The notes beneath the pieces were generated by a model. The model worked only from the letters and a program-made list of their open reading frames with translations, was not told the origin of the DNA and did not search any database. Below, one piece after another: positions 54,816 to 62,888 of a stretch of 64,000 bases of DNA; within the stretch, counting starts at the first letter, position 1, and every line of letters starts with the position of its first letter. Made by a program: the position numbers and the translations under genes. Source of the stretch: Nocardiopsis ganjiahuensis DSM 45031 (GTDB taxonomy: Bacteria; Actinomycetota; Actinomycetes; Streptosporangiales; Streptosporangiaceae); contig NZ_ANBA01000018.1 of assembly GCF_000341085.1 (NCBI RefSeq), positions 186,001 through 250,000 of the forward strand, read 5' to 3'.

Positions 54816-55733
54816 ATGCGGACGACGGTGCGGGCGGGACGGCGCAAGGTGGAGGTCCGGAACGCCGACAAACCGCTCTTCGGGCCGGGCGGGGCGACCA
54901 AGGCCGATCTCGCCGACTACTACGCCAGGATCGCGCCGCTCATGCTGCCGCTGGTCCGGGGCCGCCCGGTCGCCTTGGAGCGCCACCCGGACGGCATCGA
55001 ATCCTCCGGTTTCCTGACCCAGCACCCCTCGCACCCCAAGTGGATCCGCACGGTGTGGACCTCTTCGGGGCGGATGATGGAGTGCCACGAGGCCGCCTCC
55101 CTGGTGTGGTGCGCCGACCAGGCCGCCATCACCCTGCACACCTGGTCCTCGCGCACCCCGCGTCTGGGCCTGCCCGACCGGATGGTCCTCGACCTCGATC
55201 CGGTGGAGGCGGGGGAGGGGCCGTTCGAGTCCTGCCGGGACGCCGCCTGGAACGTGCGCGAGGTCCTGGAGGAACTCGGCCTGGCCGCGTACGTGATGAC
55301 CACCGGTTCACGGGGACTGCACATCCACTCGCCGCTGCGGCCCGAGGTGGACGACCAGGACGTGCGAAGGCTGGCCAAGGCGGTCGCCGACCGGGTGGCC
55401 GCCCGGGCCCCCGACGAGTGGACCACCCGGGTGCGCAAGGCGGCCCGGCACGGCCGGATGTTCGTCGACTACCTGCGCAACGGTCCCGCCCAGCTCGCGG
55501 TCGCCCCGTACTCGGTCCGGGCCAGGCCCGGGGCTCCGGTGGCCACCCCGGTGACCTGGGAGGAACTGGACCAGCTCACCTCATCGCAGGACTTCACGAT
55601 CGACCTGGAACGGGAGGAGTGCCCGTTCTCGGGGATGCGCAGGCACGCGAGGTCACCCCGGCGGGCGCTGTCCCTGCTGGACGACAGGGAGGGTGGCGTG
55701 GTGCCGCGCCCCCGCCTCGAACAGGGGGAGTAG
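54816..55733 (+). CDS. LigD-type DNA polymerase/primase domain protein
   Basis: Stand-alone polymerase domain like that of LigD, the bacterial end-joining enzyme. ATG at 54816 follows GAGGAGG. The 305-residue AEP-superfamily core shows KADLADYYARIAPLMLPLVRGRPVALERHPDGIESSGF, the catalytic Asp pair in MVLDLDPV near residue 127, and TTGSRGLHIHSPL near 168. FVDYLRNG, NGPAQLAVAPYSVRARPGAPVATPVTWEEL follows. Neither ligase nor nuclease domain is attached, and no ku gene is in the window. It fills or primes gaps at breaks if it works with separate partners; that is inferred. Confidence 0.93.
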   Translation: MRTTVRAGRRKVEVRNADKPLFGPGGATKADLADYYARIAPLMLPLVRGRPVALERHPDGIESSGFLTQHPSHPKWIRTVWTSSGRMMECHEAASLVWCADQAAITLHTWSSRTPRLGLPDRMVLDLDPVEAGEGPFESCRDAAWNVREVLEELGLAAYVMTTGSRGLHIHSPLRPEVDDQDVRRLAKAVADRVAARAPDEWTTRVRKAARHGRMFVDYLRNGPAQLAVAPYSVRARPGAPVATPVTWEELDQLTSSQDFTIDLEREECPFSGMRRHARSPRRALSLLDDREGGVVPRPRLEQGE

Positions 55734-55988
55734 GGCGGTGCCGGTCCCGGCGGAGCGAGGAGTGGTGTCCGCTGGGTGAGGGCGAGGGCTGGCTCTGGCA
55801 GCGGGCGGGTCGGGGACGCGGGCCGCGGGATCCGGACATCGCGAGTACGGTACAGATCAGCGAGGGCATGAGGGCTCGGGGTCTGAGCCCTGGAGTGCAC
55901 GGGCGCGCTCGTGCGATCCTGAGGGAAGCGCTGAGCCGAGTGCAGGTCTCGCGGAGATAACGGCTTCTGTTTGCCCAGGTCATTAACT
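55734..55988 (+). promoter_or_regulatory. Probable CRISPR leader
   Basis: No gene is seen between the polymerase gene and the first repeat. The last 40 bases (GATAACGGCTTCTG...GTCATTAACT) are AT-richer, as leaders often are. It lies at the end opposite the degenerate terminal repeat, so it is the likely leader side. Confidence 0.5.
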
Positions 55989-57664
55989 GTGAGCCCCGCG
56001 CACGCGGGGATGGACCGTCATGCTGACCGTCTTGATCTTGCTCGGGTCGGTGAGCCCCGCGCACGCGGGGATGGACCGTCGAGGTTGTAGTTCTCCACGA
56101 AAACCCCGGTGTGAGCCCCGCGCACGCGGGGATGGACCGGAGCCTGCCCGGTGTGCCCGTGGTGCCGTTCAGTGAGCCCCGCGCACGCGGGGATGGACCG
56201 GCAGCGGGGGCAGTGGCCGGGGGTTGCGATGGGTGAGCCCCGCGCACGCGGGGATGGACCGGTGGTGTCGCCGGTGCCGATGATCTTCTCCAGGTGAGCC
56301 CCGCGCACGCGGGGATGGACCGTCGCCATCGCGGCGGAGCGACTGTTCCCCGCCGTGAGCCCCGCGCACGCGGGGATGGACCGCGCCACCTGCGCGCCCT
56401 GCGAGGCGGTGACGCGTGAGCCCCGCGCACGCGGGGATGGACCGGCGTGCCGGGGCCGCCGGATGGGCATCCGTTGGTGAGCCCCGCGCACGCGGGGATG
56501 GACCGAGAACGCCCTCCGCCTGCGTGCGGACGCCCTCGTGAGCCCCGCGCACGCGGGGATGGACCGCGGCCAGGCCGGCGCGCGCGTAGGGGTGGCCGGT
56601 GAGCCCCGCGCACGCGGGGATGGACCGCGAAGTACGCCGCCGGAGACACCCGCTCCCCCGTGAGCCCCGCGCACGCGGGGATGGACCGCAGCTCGCCTGT
56701 GGATAACCCTGTGGACAACGGTGAGCCCCGCGCACGCGGGGATGGACCGGACGCTAGCAGCCGAAACGCCGTAATTGCAGGGTGAGCCCCGCGCACGCGG
56801 GGATGGACCGCGGGGCATTCCAACGATCTGGCTCACTGTGAGGTGAGCCCCGCGCACGCGGGGATGGACCGGACCAGTCCGATTTCTACGTCAAGGGACG
56901 TCAGTGAGCCCCGCGCACGCGGGGATGGACCGGCCTCACGATCTTCGCGCAGGCCATCAGCGCGGTGAGCCCCGCGCACGCGGGGATGGACCGCTGCTCA
57001 CCGGCGCTGTCACCGAGTACAACCCGTGAGCCCCGCGCACGCGGGGATGGACCGTACGGCGGGTACGTGTACCAGTCGGACCCGCGGTGAGCCCCGCGCA
57101 CGCGGGGATGGACCGGGGAGACCTGGCCGAAGAACCGGACCGCTGAAGTGAGCCCCGCGCACGCGGGGATGGACCGTCGGCCACCGGTGACCCGCAGGAA
57201 TGGCTAGAGTGAGCCCCGCGCACGCGGGGATGGACCGAGCAGGGTCACGCCCGATCACCCCTGAGGGAGGTGAGCCCCGCGCACGCGGGGATGGACCGCG
57301 CACGCAACCGTCGGCGAGGTGGCCGCGTGAGTGAGCCCCGCGCACGCGGGGATGGACCGCCCTCCCCGGCGAGTCCGCCCAGGAGCTGGCCGTGAGCCCC
57401 GCGCACGCGGGGATGGACCGGTCTCCGGATGCGCGCGCCCGGACGGCACAGCGTGAGCCCCGCGCACGCGGGGATGGACCGACGGCAGCGTCCATGATCC
57501 TGTTGGCACGCAGGTGAGCCCCGCGCACGCGGGGATGGACCGCGGTTGTACTTCCACACGATCACTTCGCGGGCGTGAGCCCCGCGCACGCGGGGATGGA
57601 CCGAATACTGACTGCTTCGACCGGTACTACGTGACGTGAGCCGCGCGGGGACACCCTGACCGGG
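55989..57664 (+). CRISPR. Type I-E CRISPR array, 27 intact repeats plus a degenerate one
   Basis: The 29-bp repeat starts GTGAGCCCCGCG and ends CACGCGGGGATGGACCG, with the CCCCGCG-x-CGCGGGG stem of type I-E. Wherever I checked, repeats begin at 55989 plus multiples of 61, so spacers are 32 bp. Repeats 1-27 (the last at 57575-57603) look identical; a broken repeat at 57636 (GTGAGCCGCGCGGGG) ends the array, after 27 spacers. The ATGGACCG end is the expected crRNA 5' handle, so transcription is on the plus strand. No cas gene is present in the window. Confidence 0.97.
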
Positions 57665-57684
57665 ACCTTGTCGGAGCGGTTTCT

Positions 57685-58446
57685 TCAGTGTTTGCGGAGG
57701 ACGATGAGGAGGTTCCAGGTGATGACCTCGCGCAGGAGGGGCACGTGGACGACGGGTTTCGTCCAGGTGGGCAGGTAGCGGGGGCGTAGGTCCACGATGT
57801 CGGTGTCCGCCTGCTCGTGGGCCCAGCGGATCATTTCCTTGGCGTGTGCCGCGTACATGGTGCGGCCGAAGTCGTTCTTGGGTCGGCGGCCGTTCCTGCG
57901 GGTGAACCGTTCGGCGGCGTAGGACCCGCCCAGATAGTGCCAGGGGGAGGTCTCGTGCCCTCCCCAGGGGGAGAGCCAGAGCGTGTAGGACAGGTAGACG
58001 AGGCCGCCGGGGCGGGTCACGCGGACCATCTCGTCGGCCATCCGGGTCCGGTCGGGCACGTGCTCCAGGACGTTGGAGGAGAAGCACACGTCCACGGACC
58101 CTGTGCGCAGGGGCAGGTCGAGGGCACTGCCCTGGACCGCACCCGAGTCGGCCTCGCGGCCGTGCAGGGTCATCTCGTGGGCGTCCGCATCCACGCAGAG
58201 GCAGCGCGCGCCCGAGGAGCGCAGGGCGTCGGCGAAGTAGCCGGGGCCGCCGCCGACGTCCACGACGAGCCTGCCGTCCAACGGGGTGTAGGACCGCAGC
58301 TGGTCGACGGTGTCGCGGGCCAGCTTTCCGTAGAAGAACGCCGGATCGCTCTGCTCCTTGCGGAAGGCGGAGAAGAGCCCCACGGAGCGGGCGAGGGTGG
58401 CGCGGAACGGAACGGTCCCGTCCGGGCGGGTCCCGGTGGACGTCAT
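57685..58446 (-). CDS. SAM-dependent class I methyltransferase (1)
   Basis: Rossmann-fold methyltransferase of 253 residues. ATG at 58446 overlaps the end of the next methyltransferase gene by four bases, so both are co-translated. Motif I is VVDVGGGPGYFADAL near residue 53, with an acidic end of strand 2 in CLCVDADAHEM. Motif IV is VDVCFSSNVLEHVPDRTRMADEMVRVTRPGGLVYLSYTLW. It resembles the mycobacterial Rv0224c group as I recall it; the substrate is unknown. Genes around it suggest an envelope glycan or lipid. Confidence 0.9.
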   Translation of the reverse strand: MTSTGTRPDGTVPFRATLARSVGLFSAFRKEQSDPAFFYGKLARDTVDQLRSYTPLDGRLVVDVGGGPGYFADALRSSGARCLCVDADAHEMTLHGREADSGAVQGSALDLPLRTGSVDVCFSSNVLEHVPDRTRMADEMVRVTRPGGLVYLSYTLWLSPWGGHETSPWHYLGGSYAAERFTRRNGRRPKNDFGRTMYAAHAKEMIRWAHEQADTDIVDLRPRYLPTWTKPVVHVPLLREVITWNLLIVLRKH

Positions 58447-59252
58447 GGGCCCACCTCGACGTAGTGGCGCAGGTGGCGCCAGTGGTCGCCGCCCCAGTAC
58501 TCGTCGGAGGCGGCGATCCGCGCGCCGGGCAGGAGTTCGGCGATCCTCCCGGTCCGCAGGGTGTGCATCCGCATCGGCGCCGGGTAGCGCAGGATCACCC
58601 TCTGCGCCAGCGCCACCAGGGGCCACGGCGCGTACTTGAAGACCAGGCCCTTGAAGGTGCGCCGCTCGGACTCGGGCACGCCGACCACCAGGGCGCCGCC
58701 GGGGCGCACCACCCGGGCGAACTCGCGCAGGTAACCCTCGGCGAGGCCGGTGGGCAGGTGCTGGAGGACGAGGTCGGTGTAGACGAGGTCGAAGGAGTCG
58801 TCGTCGAACCGGGAGAGGTCCGGGCGCTCGTTCAGGACGAAGTCGATCCGGCCCCCGGAGCGGTCCAGGCGGCGCGCCTCGTCGAGCATGGGTGCGGAGA
58901 TGTCCACGCCCACCACCTGGTCGAAGTGTGCGGCCAGGGCGTTGGAGAGCCGTCCGGCGCCGCAGCCGAAGTCCAGGACGCGGCGGCGTTCGGGCGCCAG
59001 TCCGAGCTCGTCCAGGCGGGCGATCGCCGGGGCGATGTCGGCGCGGCCGGAGGCGAGGAACTCGTCGTCGTCCCACCCGCCGTCACGTTTGTCCGGATCC
59101 ACGCAGACCGCCCACAGCGGCTCGGTGGAACCCAGGCGGGTCCAGTCTCGGCGGACCTGTTCGAGCCCCACCGGCGTCACCCCCACAGTGCTTGTGACCG
59201 CCCGTGAACTGCTCCGAGTGGAGCTTGTTCCTGTTCTGGGTGCGCGGGCCAT
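58443..59252 (-). CDS. SAM-dependent class I methyltransferase (2)
   Basis: Second methyltransferase, 269 residues from ATG at 59252; a later start is possible because the first 35 residues are basic and Ser/Thr-rich. Motif I is VLDFGCGAGRLSNALAAHFDQVVGVDISAPMLDEAR, with the post-motif block FDLVYTDLVLQHLPTGLAEGYLREFARVVRPGGALVVGVPE. It lies divergent from the large membrane-protein gene (95 bp gap), and its stop overlaps the first methyltransferase start. Together they form a two-gene operon. Confidence 0.9.
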   Translation of the reverse strand: MARAPRTGTSSTRSSSRAVTSTVGVTPVGLEQVRRDWTRLGSTEPLWAVCVDPDKRDGGWDDDEFLASGRADIAPAIARLDELGLAPERRRVLDFGCGAGRLSNALAAHFDQVVGVDISAPMLDEARRLDRSGGRIDFVLNERPDLSRFDDDSFDLVYTDLVLQHLPTGLAEGYLREFARVVRPGGALVVGVPESERRTFKGLVFKYAPWPLVALAQRVILRYPAPMRMHTLRTGRIAELLPGARIAASDEYWGGDHWRHLRHYVEVGP

Positions 59253-59283
59253 CAGGACCTGCGACAACGGTCGAGGAAGAAAG

Positions 59284-59297
59284 TGGAACGTGTTGTA
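59284..59297. promoter_or_regulatory. AAC-NN-GTT operator-like site (left copy)
   Basis: TGGAACGTGTTGTA matches TNNAACNNGTTNNA, the KstR consensus as I remember it. It sits in the 95-bp gap between the divergent methyltransferase and membrane-protein genes. Its GAACGTGTT core also occurs at 62774-62782. Confidence 0.5.
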
Positions 59298-59347
59298 TTC
59301 TGGCACCCATTTTCCGGGTTGGCCAACCTACGGCGGGGAGAGTACCC

Positions 59348-61408
59348 ATGTCGCCTGATTCCCCCACGGCGCGAGGAGAGGACGGCGGAGCGGTCCCCAG
59401 CGTACGCCGGGAGACCGACGAGGCGGACGACCAGGACCCCACCTACGGTGACGTGCTGGGGGCCTCCCTCGCCTCCCTGCGCGGCCTGTGGCGTGACCGG
59501 ATCTTCCAGGCGGGTCTGCTGGTGGTGCTCGTCGCGCTGCTGCTGAAGGCCTACGTGCTGAGCCGGTCGTACTTCGTCGAGGACGACTTCCTGTTCTTCG
59601 CCGCCGCGCACGCGGGGGACCTCTCACCCGAGTACCTGCTGGAACTGCACAAGGGCCACTTCATGCCCGGAGCCCTGTTCCTGGTGTACGTCCAGACGGC
59701 CTTCGGCCCCTACCACTGGCTGTCCGCCGCGGGCACCATGCTGGTCCTCCAGGCGGGGGCCGTCCTCGCCTTCCTCCGGCTGCTGTGGGAGCTGTTCGGC
59801 CGCCGCTGGGCCCTGCTCGTACCGCTGACGGTGTACGCGCTGGCCCCGCTGACCATCCCGGTCCTGGGCTGGTGGTCGGCCGCGCTCAATGCCGTTCCCT
59901 TCCAGCTGGCGATCGTCCTGGCGCTGCTGTGGACCGTGCGCTACCTGCGCACCGGCACCTCGCTGTTCGCCTGGTGGGCGGTGGGCGCCGTCGTGTTCGG
60001 GATGCTGTTCTCGGTCAAGGCGCTGTTCCTGCCGCCGCTGATGCTCGTGTTCGCCGTCGCGTTCCTGTACCCCGGCGGCCTGGTCGGCGCGGTGCGGTAC
60101 GCCTTCTGGCGGCACCGCGCCTTCTGGCTGGCGCTGGTCGGGGTCTGCGTCGGCTACCTCTTCCTCTACCTGGCCCGGCAGGAGGCCTCCACCAGCGGTG
60201 AGGGCGCCTCGGTGCCGGAGGCCGAGGTCGTGGCGCAGCTGGTGCGGCGGATGCTCGGGGAGGTGTTCCCCACCGGCGCCCTGGGCGGACCCTTCCAGTG
60301 GGGGCCGGTCACCCCGGCGGGCGGACTGGTGGACCCCCTCGGGTCCGTGGTGGTCGGCGCGTGGGTCGTCCTGGCGGCGATCGTGGTCGTCAGCCTGCGG
60401 ATGCGGAGCGCGTCCTGGCGGGCCTGGGCGATGCTGGTCGTCTACCTGGTGTTCGCTGACGCCGTCCCCACCGTGATCGCCCGGGGGCGGGTGTACGGCG
60501 AGGTCGGCTCCGACCCCCGCTACGTCGCCGACGCCGCGCTCGTGTTCGCCCTGGCCCTGGCCCTGGCCTTCCTCGCGACGAGGGAGGAGCGGGCCCGCGA
60601 GTGGGTGGGCAACGCGGGGGAGAAGCGCCGCCGGGGCGGCCGGATCCAGCTCCTGCGACCGTCCCGGAGCGTGTGGGCGGTCGCGGTCGCGGTCACGCTC
60701 GTCTACGCCGGTTCGGCCTCGTACTCCACCTACACGTACGCCGAGACCCTCAGCGGAGACCGGCAGCGCGAGTACCTGGCGAACGTGCGGGCCTCCCTGG
60801 CGGACGTGCCCAGGGGCGCGGGCCTGTACAGCCGGGCGGTCCCCGACGACATCGTCCTGGAGTGGAACGGCCCGCGCAGGCTCAGCTCCTACGTCCTGTC
60901 CCCGCTGGCCGACCCCGAGGTGGCCACGAGGATGTACGCCCCGGAGGAGTCCGACAGCGCCTACGTCTTCGACGACGAGGGGCACCTCGTGGAGGCTGCG
61001 CCGACCGCCAGGGCCAACGCGTTCCGCCCCTCGGAGGACGAGGAGTGCATGGAGAGCTGGGACGGCCTGATGTCCTGGAACGTGTGGGAGGTCGGCGGGA
61101 TCGAGCAGGTCGCGACCATCGGCTACACCTCGGAGGAGGACGCCGACCTCCTGGTGGTGGTCGGTGAGGAGGAGGTCGAGACCGAGCTCCCCGCCGCGCC
61201 CGACGGCGGGTTCTGGTACGTGCCCGTCAGCGAACGCGACACCAAGTTCACCCTGTTCACGGACGCGGGCAGGACCTGTGTCACGTGGGCCTCCCTGGGC
61301 CAGCTGTTCCCGGCCGCCCAGGTCGCGGAGGAGGACGGGGAGGCCGAGGAGGGCGCCGAGTCCGAGGTCGCGGAGGACGAGGACACGGAGGACGGCGGGG
61401 AGGGCTGA
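59348..61408 (+). CDS. Large multi-pass membrane protein, possible GT-C glycosyltransferase
   Basis: Integral membrane protein of 686 residues with roughly ten helices in two blocks (about 60-290 and 335-460) and a long extracytoplasmic C-terminal domain. ATG at 59348 follows GGGGAGAG. An acidic first loop, YFVEDDFLFFAAAHAG near residue 78, is placed like the catalytic acidic motif of GT-C glycosyltransferases, but no family signature is certain. The last 30 residues are almost wholly Glu, Asp and Gly. Two Cys pairs may lie outside (EECMESWDG, GRTCVTW). Function is otherwise unrecognised; neighbours suggest envelope polysaccharide work. Convergent with the acyltransferase gene. Confidence 0.7.
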   Translation: MSPDSPTARGEDGGAVPSVRRETDEADDQDPTYGDVLGASLASLRGLWRDRIFQAGLLVVLVALLLKAYVLSRSYFVEDDFLFFAAAHAGDLSPEYLLELHKGHFMPGALFLVYVQTAFGPYHWLSAAGTMLVLQAGAVLAFLRLLWELFGRRWALLVPLTVYALAPLTIPVLGWWSAALNAVPFQLAIVLALLWTVRYLRTGTSLFAWWAVGAVVFGMLFSVKALFLPPLMLVFAVAFLYPGGLVGAVRYAFWRHRAFWLALVGVCVGYLFLYLARQEASTSGEGASVPEAEVVAQLVRRMLGEVFPTGALGGPFQWGPVTPAGGLVDPLGSVVVGAWVVLAAIVVVSLRMRSASWRAWAMLVVYLVFADAVPTVIARGRVYGEVGSDPRYVADAALVFALALALAFLATREERAREWVGNAGEKRRRGGRIQLLRPSRSVWAVAVAVTLVYAGSASYSTYTYAETLSGDRQREYLANVRASLADVPRGAGLYSRAVPDDIVLEWNGPRRLSSYVLSPLADPEVATRMYAPEESDSAYVFDDEGHLVEAAPTARANAFRPSEDEECMESWDGLMSWNVWEVGGIEQVATIGYTSEEDADLLVVVGEEEVETELPAAPDGGFWYVPVSERDTKFTLFTDAGRTCVTWASLGQLFPAAQVAEEDGEAEEGAESEVAEDEDTEDGGEG

Positions 61409-61423
61409 GGCGGCTCCTCCCCC

Positions 61424-62731
61424 TCAGCGCTCGGCGGCGAAGAACCTGCGCGACCAGCGCCGGCTCGGCTCCTCGACCAGTTGGTGGGTGAGCTTGCCCA
61501 GCAGCACGCTGCCGATGAGCACCGGGACGAAGTCCAACCAGAACGATCCGGTGAAGACCTCCTGGCCGGTGAAGTCGCGCCACAGGTAGAGGACGACGAA
61601 CTGCCACAGGAAGACGCCGTAGCTGATCGGCGCGAAGTAGACCATCACCGGGTGCCGCATCAGTCCGTCGAGCCAGGCGCCGTCGGTCCAGGTGGCGGGG
61701 GAGCGCAGGCGGCGGCGCGGGCCGTCGGGGGCGCGCGGCGCCAGGGCCACCGGGGCGACGACGAAGAAGGCGAAGCCGATGCTCGCGGACGACTCGACGA
61801 CCGACATCCACAGGTTGCCGGGTTCGAAGAACCGGCCTCCGGTGGCGGGGGTGGCCTGCAGGGCGTAGAACGCGGCGGCGACCATCCAGCACAGCGCAGG
61901 CGAGGTGCCGATGGTGCGGCAGAACCGGCGGACCGGGCCGTCGGGGCCGCTCTCCCGCCAGGCCCACTCGGAGAGGGTGGCCAGCGCCATTCCGACCGCG
62001 AACATGCCCATGCAGCGCGGTAGCCAGGAGTGCATGAGTTCCCGGGGTTCCGGATAGTACTGCGGGACCAGGGCCAGGTAGGACAGCGCCGCGATCAGGA
62101 CCAGCCCGCCGATGATCCTGCGGCCGCGGGCGTCGACCGTCCTGCCGCCCTTGGCCCACAGGCTGAGGAACACCGCGATGAGCGGGAGGGCGAGGTAGAA
62201 GGCGATCTCGACCGACAGGCTCCACATCTGCCCGAGGCCCCTGGGCCCCGGCCCCGCCCAGTGGGGGCTGGTGTTGAGCGGGAAGGTCAGGGTCAGGACC
62301 TCGAACCAGTGCCGGACCGAGCCCAGGTGCTCGCCCGCGTAGAGCAGCAGGGCGGGGACGGCCACGACCCAGTAGGCGGGGAAGACCCGCATGACGCGGC
62401 GCCACAGGTAGGCGCGGGTGTTCGGCCCCCTGGTTCCGTCCAGTGCGGCCCGGGCCCACGGCCGGTACAGCAGCACACCCGACAGCGCGAAGAACAGCGG
62501 CACCGCCATGGCCGAGGCGCTGAGCAGCGCCCCGACCGGTCCGGGGGCGAGGGCGTCACCGGTCTCGGTGGACACGTGGACCACCAGGACCATGAGGCAG
62601 GCCAGCGAGCGCACCCCGTCGAGCGAGTGGTGCCGTCCGCTCACCTGCGGAAGCAGTCGGGTGTGGTCGACGGTGACTGTTCGAGGGCTGCCGGAGGTGG
62701 GGTCCTCGGGCGCGGAGGGAGTGGGCGCCAT
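61424..62731 (-). CDS. Acyltransferase 3 family membrane protein
   Basis: Membrane O-acyltransferase of 435 residues with about ten helices, of the OafA group that acetylates or succinylates surface sugars. The start block HHSLDGVRSLACLMVLVVHV contains the conserved catalytic-type His near residue 52. FFALSGVLLYRPW and GLGQMWSLSVEIAFYLALPL are the other hallmarks. ATG at 62731. It ends 15 bp from the large membrane protein and is divergent from the DUF3068 gene, with operator-like repeats between. Confidence 0.92.
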   Translation of the reverse strand: MAPTPSAPEDPTSGSPRTVTVDHTRLLPQVSGRHHSLDGVRSLACLMVLVVHVSTETGDALAPGPVGALLSASAMAVPLFFALSGVLLYRPWARAALDGTRGPNTRAYLWRRVMRVFPAYWVVAVPALLLYAGEHLGSVRHWFEVLTLTFPLNTSPHWAGPGPRGLGQMWSLSVEIAFYLALPLIAVFLSLWAKGGRTVDARGRRIIGGLVLIAALSYLALVPQYYPEPRELMHSWLPRCMGMFAVGMALATLSEWAWRESGPDGPVRRFCRTIGTSPALCWMVAAAFYALQATPATGGRFFEPGNLWMSVVESSASIGFAFFVVAPVALAPRAPDGPRRRLRSPATWTDGAWLDGLMRHPVMVYFAPISYGVFLWQFVVLYLWRDFTGQEVFTGSFWLDFVPVLIGSVLLGKLTHQLVEEPSRRWSRRFFAAER

Positions 62732-62759
62732 GGGGCCTTCCAGAACGGGAGGGAGCCGA

Positions 62760-62785
62760 AACGCGTTCTACTAGAACGTGTTATA
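62760..62785. promoter_or_regulatory. AAC-NN-GTT operator-like site (right copy)
   Basis: AACGCGTTCTA (62760-62770) and TAGAACGTGTT (62772-62782) form a near-perfect palindrome. Its right part TAGAACGTGTTATA fits TNNAACNNGTTNNA. A second inverted repeat, GGAACT-N6-AGTTCC, is at 62839-62856. Both lie between the divergent acyltransferase and DUF3068 genes. Confidence 0.55.
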
Positions 62786-62888
62786 AAAATTCAGACACGC
62801 CCAGGTGACGTCGTTCACTACTGGGCAGTACTCTACCCGGAACTGAACCTAGTTCCAGATCTGGACTCTCATCCGCCCAGGAGGGCAC

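Noticed and set aside
55594..57557. Long minus-strand reading frames across the CRISPR array with repeated HPRVRGAH, SIPACAGLT and GPSPRARGS peptides
   Set aside because: They are translations of the 29-bp repeat in three frames. Such peptides are a well-known artefact of type I-E arrays in high-G+C genomes.
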